In this document: positions 18,094 through 20,662 of the stretch, in pieces
How the letters are laid out: every line of letters starts with the position of its first letter
Numbering within the stretch: position 1 is the stretch's first letter
Origin: an uncultured Ectothiorhodospiraceae bacterium
GTDB taxonomy: Bacteria; Pseudomonadota; Gammaproteobacteria; UBA6429; Thiohalophilaceae
DNA: 20,662 nucleotides
Direction: 5' to 3'
NCBI GenBank assembly: GCA_947259425.1
Contig: CAMYMO010000003.1
Span: 1-20,662, forward strand
Program-made: the position numbers and the translations under genes
Notes under the pieces: generated by a model
Database searches by the model: none
What the model was told of the DNA's origin: nothing
What the model saw: the letters and a program-made list of their open reading frames with translations, nothing else

Positions 18094-18135
18094 CTTAATC
18101 TGTCAAAAGCACCTTTAGTTTTTTATTAGATTAAG
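18094..18135. terminator. Possible bidirectional terminator between convergent genes
   Basis: An exact 8-base inverted repeat, CTTAATCT (18094-18101) and AGATTAAG (18128-18135), encloses a 26-base stretch with AAAG/CTTT and a run of six T on the plus strand (mirrored as A on minus). It lies 12 bases after the pmbA stop and spans the stop of the opposing EAL remnant. The stem is AT-rich and the loop long, so intrinsic termination is plausible but not strong. Confidence 0.35.
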
Positions 18136-18339
18136 TAATGGTTCGGGTTTGTGAATTCCAAAGCCTTGAACATAATCTACTCCGATGTTCGCTACGGTTT
18201 TATGAATTCCGTCATTTTCAACATACTCAGCAATCGTTTCAAGCCCCATTATATGGCCAATTTGGTTTATGGCCTCAACCATAGCGGCATCCGCTGGATC
18301 GATTATCACATCCTTAATAAAGCCACCATCAATCTTTAG
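18115..18339 (-). pseudogene. EAL-domain (c-di-GMP phosphodiesterase) C-terminal remnant
   Basis: Read on the minus strand the frame gives LKIDGGFIKDVIIDP, then IMGLETIAEYVEN and IGVDYVQGFGIHKPEPL, the last third of an EAL domain: the KID strand, the catalytic-loop glutamate in AEYVE and the QGF/KP ending. The EAL signature itself, the DDFGxG loop and everything N-terminal are absent. A TAG stop (18340-18342) stands directly before LKID, and the only starts are internal (GTG at 18309), with no Shine-Dalgarno. The remnant could not hydrolyse c-di-GMP. It lies 30 bases downstream of, and co-directional with, the PhnD-like gene. This suggests either a lost neighbouring gene or the tail of an original binding-protein/GGDEF/EAL fusion whose middle was deleted. 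Just upstream of the stop another frame reads FSYIRLAK, possibly more of the same domain. Confidence 0.85.
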
Positions 18340-18369
18340 CTAATCGAATATAGGAAAAAAGATACTTGG

Positions 18370-19224
18370 TTATTTTTTCTTGAAGAAAATTTGAATGAAT
18401 GCATCGAGGTCTTTCTTTTCCTGTTGATCTACCTTATCAAAATATTTGAAACCGGTCTTATCCATATATTTTTTACCTTGCTCTGTTTCATGAAAGCTAA
18501 ATAATGCTTGTTCAATTATTTTATAATCAAGGTCGGATACGTTTTTTGATGCCATTACCTGAAAACCGATAGTCACAGGCGATTTACCGATAACTTTTAA
18601 ATCATTATCATTTTTAACGACGCCGATTTTAGTCCACAATGCGATACCGGTTACAGATGCATCGCTTTCTCCCCTGAGTGGTGCATACATGGCATTATTA
18701 TGTGTTTTCGTAAAACGAAAGGTAATATTTTTTCCGTTATATAGGCCTAAATCATTAAGTTGTTTTTCAACCATTTGGGTAATGATCGCTGTGCGGCCTA
18801 CCAACGTAACTACTTTCCCATTCAAATCGTTTAAATTGTTGATCATGGATGACTTCTTGGTGAGATAAACTCCTTGTACTTCATGCATGGTATGCGCAAT
18901 AGGGCGGTATTCATCGCGAACTTCAGCCAAACGACCTAAATGTGGTGCCGTCATAATAAAATCATAATAAGAATTTTGAGTTCGCTTGACAAATTCCTTG
19001 AAGTCCGGTGCGGTAACCAGTACGACATTCTTTCCCAACACGTTGTCAAACATCTCTTTAAGATCGATATGAAACTTTACAAGCTGTCCTGGGCTGACAT
19101 ACGGGAAAATACCGAGTTTGATGGATTCGTCGTTTTGCTGTTCGGTTGCAATCGTGGCTGCCGGGAACATTAATATTGTTAAAAGGAGTAAAGAAGATCG
19201 AGCTAGTAGCATAAAGCGGGGCAT
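18370..19224 (-). CDS. PhnD-type periplasmic phosphate/phosphonate/phosphite-like substrate-binding protein, orphan
   Basis: The 284-residue protein belongs to the PhnD/Phosphonate-bd group of periplasmic binding proteins. A signal peptide covers about residues 1-26 (LLLLTILMFPAATIA). The mature part begins KLGIFPYVSPGQL (36-48). YDFIMTAPH (87-95) is the lobe-1 signature. LNDLNGKVVTLVGRTAIIT (131-149) and GESDASVTG (185-193) are the second-lobe positions that usually contact ligand. No ABC permease or ATPase gene is nearby, so a transport role is unsupported; such orphan proteins often feed sensor proteins, and the EAL remnant downstream fits that. The start is uncertain: AAGGA abuts the ATG at 19224 directly (no spacing) and lies 12 bases from the next in-frame ATG (19212); either start leaves a signal peptide. 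Ligand cannot be assigned. Confidence 0.88.
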   Translation of the reverse strand: MPRFMLLARSSLLLLTILMFPAATIATEQQNDESIKLGIFPYVSPGQLVKFHIDLKEMFDNVLGKNVVLVTAPDFKEFVKRTQNSYYDFIMTAPHLGRLAEVRDEYRPIAHTMHEVQGVYLTKKSSMINNLNDLNGKVVTLVGRTAIITQMVEKQLNDLGLYNGKNITFRFTKTHNNAMYAPLRGESDASVTGIALWTKIGVVKNDNDLKVIGKSPVTIGFQVMASKNVSDLDYKIIEQALFSFHETEQGKKYMDKTGFKYFDKVDQQEKKDLDAFIQIFFKKK

Positions 19225-19387
19225 TCCTTAGGTTCTATTATCAATGTAGAAGTTATTTGGCATAGTAAAATTACATTATCATGCTATTTATCATAGAGGA
19301 AAAAGCAGAAATAACTATAAAAAAACTAGATTATTTAAGGTGTTATTAAATTCTATGTTGTGATCTTTATCGTTGATTCATCAGTTA

Positions 19388-19424
19388 GCCCCGAATATTC
19401 CCAATTTTATAGATTTGGGGTTTT
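19388..19424 (+). terminator. Weak terminator-like inverted repeat
   Basis: CCCCGAAT (19388-19395) can pair with ATTTGGGG (19412-19419) with one mismatch, and an alternative CCCAA/TTGGG stem is nested inside. It is followed by TTTT. No gene reads into it from the left on the plus strand within 1 kb, so it may belong to a lost gene or be an RNA structure. Confidence 0.25.
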
Positions 19425-19433
19425 ATGGTATAA
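19425..19433 (+). promoter_or_regulatory. Possible extended -10 promoter element
   Basis: TGGTATAAA matches the TGnTATAAT extended -10 pattern except for the last base. No matching -35 hexamer is present 16-18 bases upstream. It could start a rightward transcript covering the unexplained 19440-19730 segment and the ABM gene. Sequence-only guess. Confidence 0.2.
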
Positions 19434-19731
19434 ATGATTATCACGTTCGTTTTATGATTAAGGGCTGTGGATAGAAGAAAGTTGGCGAGGTCTTAGCAGA
19501 TTATTGAACGCCGATGTATGCCAAGTCTAGGCTTATGGAACCAGGGGGTGCTATCACGATGTCAATTCCCACCGGTAAAATGCCCGGCTTTAAAATAATT
19601 CGCGTTGATAAACGATGGGTGTAAAAAGGAAAATAATTTGTCTGAGGCATTTCACTATATTCGTAAATTCTAAACTTGTAAATTTTAATAATGATGCTAA
19701 ATCATTTCGATTGGATTTAAAGGAGTCTGAC

Positions 19732-20013
19732 TTGGCAAAAGTTATTTTAGAAGGTTATGTACTCGTGGCTGATTCTGATCTCTCCGCAATAAAGGGAACC
19801 CTTCCTAAACATATTCAATTAACTCGACAGGAAGAGGGTTGTTTGAAATTTGAAGTGTCACAGGATATCGAAAATAAAAACAGATTTAATGTCTATGAGG
19901 AGTTTCGTTCTGAAGATGCATTCAAGTTTCATCAACAACGTGCGAGTCAATCCGAATGGGGGCAGGTTTCGGCACGGTTGGAGAAGCATTATAAAACGAA
20001 TAACATTACCTGA
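19732..20013 (+). CDS. Antibiotic biosynthesis monooxygenase (ABM)-fold small protein
   Basis: A 93-residue ferredoxin-like ABM-domain protein. The pattern fits the family: a first strand KVILEGYVLVADSD, a helix with LPKHIQLTRQEEGCLKFEVSQDIEN (the EExGCLxFxVxxD signature), NRFNVYEEFRSEDAFKFHQ and a terminal helix that ends at His-Tyr-Lys. Members act as quinol or heme monooxygenases or are uncharacterised; they usually dimerise. The start is placed at TTG 19732 because AAAGGAG (19719-19725) sits 6 bases upstream and this gives the normal family length. A longer frame from the ATG at 19615 would add a lysine-rich 39-residue leader with no family match and no Shine-Dalgarno. No partner biosynthetic gene is in the window, so the substrate is unknown. 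Confidence 0.88.
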   Translation: MAKVILEGYVLVADSDLSAIKGTLPKHIQLTRQEEGCLKFEVSQDIENKNRFNVYEEFRSEDAFKFHQQRASQSEWGQVSARLEKHYKTNNIT

Positions 20014-20022
20014 TAATCAGGT
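20008..20022. repeat. Perfect 7-base palindrome spanning the ABM stop codon
   Basis: ACCTGAT and ATCAGGT are separated by one base, and the GGTG/CACC pair at 20020-20028 overlaps the right arm. The one-base loop argues against an RNA hairpin with the full stem, and no T run follows. It could be a protein-binding operator, a weak terminator or chance. Confidence 0.45.
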
Positions 20023-20188
20023 GTCACCAATCAATGGGTTTTATTCGAACAAAAGAAATGAATAGAAATGGACTTGATTTTTGGGTCTATGAGAGAAGTC
20101 TAAGCTCTGACAATGACGACTGAGCGGGACATGGAAAAACGTCGAATTATATTAGTTTTAACGATAGGTGGGTACCTTAGGAGTTGAT

Positions 20189-20626
20189 ATGCAGTCAACA
20201 TTAGGATGGATCATTTTCATTTTCCCAGGATTATTACTGCTTGGACAAGTTGTATCGTCTATTAATTTCCAGCTCGCACAACGGCTTGGATTGCAAGAAA
20301 ATCCTGACCAGACCGATCCTTTATTGCAACGCGCAGAACGCTATACCGCTTATTGGGATCTTTTAAGCTTGGTATGGATGCCGCTTGCCGGTATTTTGAT
20401 GATCATAAATCAACCATTATGGCCGATAATGGCACTTATTGGGGGTGCCATCTATATTGATGCGGCAGGACGTGAAGCCGCTAAAAATCTTAGTTTTAAG
20501 CATGCTGGTATTAAAGTGGGCCCACCTAAACAACATCGGATATTTCTTGCTAGTTATGTCGTGATGGCGATACTTGGTATTATTGTCGTTATCTATTCGT
20601 TCGGAAAGTTAATTAATTTGGTTTAA
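20189..20626 (+). CDS. Four-helix integral membrane protein of unknown function
   Basis: Not recognised. The start is set at ATG 20189 because AGGAG (20179-20183) lies 5 bases upstream; an in-frame GTG at 20168 would add seven residues but has no such site. The 145-residue product has about four membrane segments: 5-25 (GWIIFIFPGLLLLG), 48-66 (WDLLSLVWMPLAGILMI), 70-87 (PLWPIMALIGGAIYI) and 118-138 (IFLASYVVMAILGIIVVIY). A hydrophilic loop after the first helix (QLAQRLGLQENPDQTDPLLQ region) and the conserved-looking AGREAAKNLSFKHAGIKVGPP between helices 3 and 4 likely face the cytoplasm. No cofactor-binding motif is seen. It is 175 bases after the ABM gene and probably has its own transcript. 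The 36 bases after it, to the window end, hold no feature. Confidence 0.8.
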   Translation: MQSTLGWIIFIFPGLLLLGQVVSSINFQLAQRLGLQENPDQTDPLLQRAERYTAYWDLLSLVWMPLAGILMIINQPLWPIMALIGGAIYIDAAGREAAKNLSFKHAGIKVGPPKQHRIFLASYVVMAILGIIVVIYSFGKLINLV

Positions 20627-20662
20627 ACGAGCAATGTTGTTTATTACTCATAATAAGATTAA

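Larger units (their letters stand above)
19225..19731. other. Long intergenic region with no recognised gene
   Basis: About 500 bases between the divergent binding-protein and ABM genes. The first 190 are very AT-rich and probably hold the minus-strand promoter, though no good -35/-10 pair could be fixed. At 19388-19419 there is a CCCC...GGGG imperfect inverted repeat followed by TTTT, terminator-like on the plus strand but with no plus-strand gene before it. At 19425-19433 TGGTATAAA resembles an extended -10 element pointing right. The 19470-19620 part is GC-richer and contains a 36-codon open frame (19514-19624) of unknown meaning. I recognise no tRNA, riboswitch or mobile-element end here. 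Confidence 0.6.

Noticed and set aside
18151..18339. Plus-strand 62-codon frame between pmbA and the binding protein
   Set aside because: It is antisense to the EAL remnant, whose motif content is clear; the plus reading matches nothing.
18370..19224. Phosphonate uptake operon
   Set aside because: Only the binding protein is present; no permease, ATPase or phosphonate-degrading gene in the window.

Overview
The window is about 20.7 kb of a gammaproteobacterial chromosome. By eye it has moderate GC, lower in the last 2.5 kb. The assignment rests on RNase G, YhdP, TldD/PmbA and LptE all looking gammaproteobacterial, and on two gene blocks (leuS-lptE-holA and proA-nadD-rsfS-rlmH) that follow the order seen in Pseudomonas-like genomes. 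Genus cannot be read from the sequence.

Region 1 (1-18082) is a dense plus-strand housekeeping run with gaps mostly under 60 bases and several overlapping or abutting genes: lnt (5' end outside the window), leuS, lptE, holA, a 120-base gap, proA, nadD, rsfS, rlmH, maf (yhdE type), rng, yhdP, a small exported protein of unknown function, a Nit-type amidase, tldD and pmbA. Themes are envelope biogenesis (Lnt, LptE, YhdP), translation and ribosome maturation (LeuS, RsfS, RlmH, RNase G), replication (HolA), proline and NAD synthesis (ProA, NadD), metabolite and nucleotide cleaning (Nit, Maf) and the TldD/TldE protease. yhdP is interrupted: a +1 shift somewhere in 13017-13117 splits it into a 938-residue N-terminal part and a C-terminal part of about 300 residues.

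Region 2 (18083-20662) is looser, more AT-rich and accessory in look. A minus-strand orphan PhnD-type periplasmic binding protein is followed, 30 bases downstream on the same strand, by the last ~75 codons of a c-di-GMP phosphodiesterase (EAL) domain. That piece has no start of its own and a stop codon just before the LKID motif, so it is a gene remnant. Then come about 500 bases with no recognised gene, a 93-residue antibiotic-biosynthesis-monooxygenase-fold protein starting at TTG, and a four-helix membrane protein of unknown function.

I do not see a clear new multi-gene system. The best leads are the conserved-looking exported protein between yhdP and nit, the split yhdP, and the binding-protein/EAL remnant pair. 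No tRNA, rRNA, CRISPR array, insertion sequence or phage gene was recognised.
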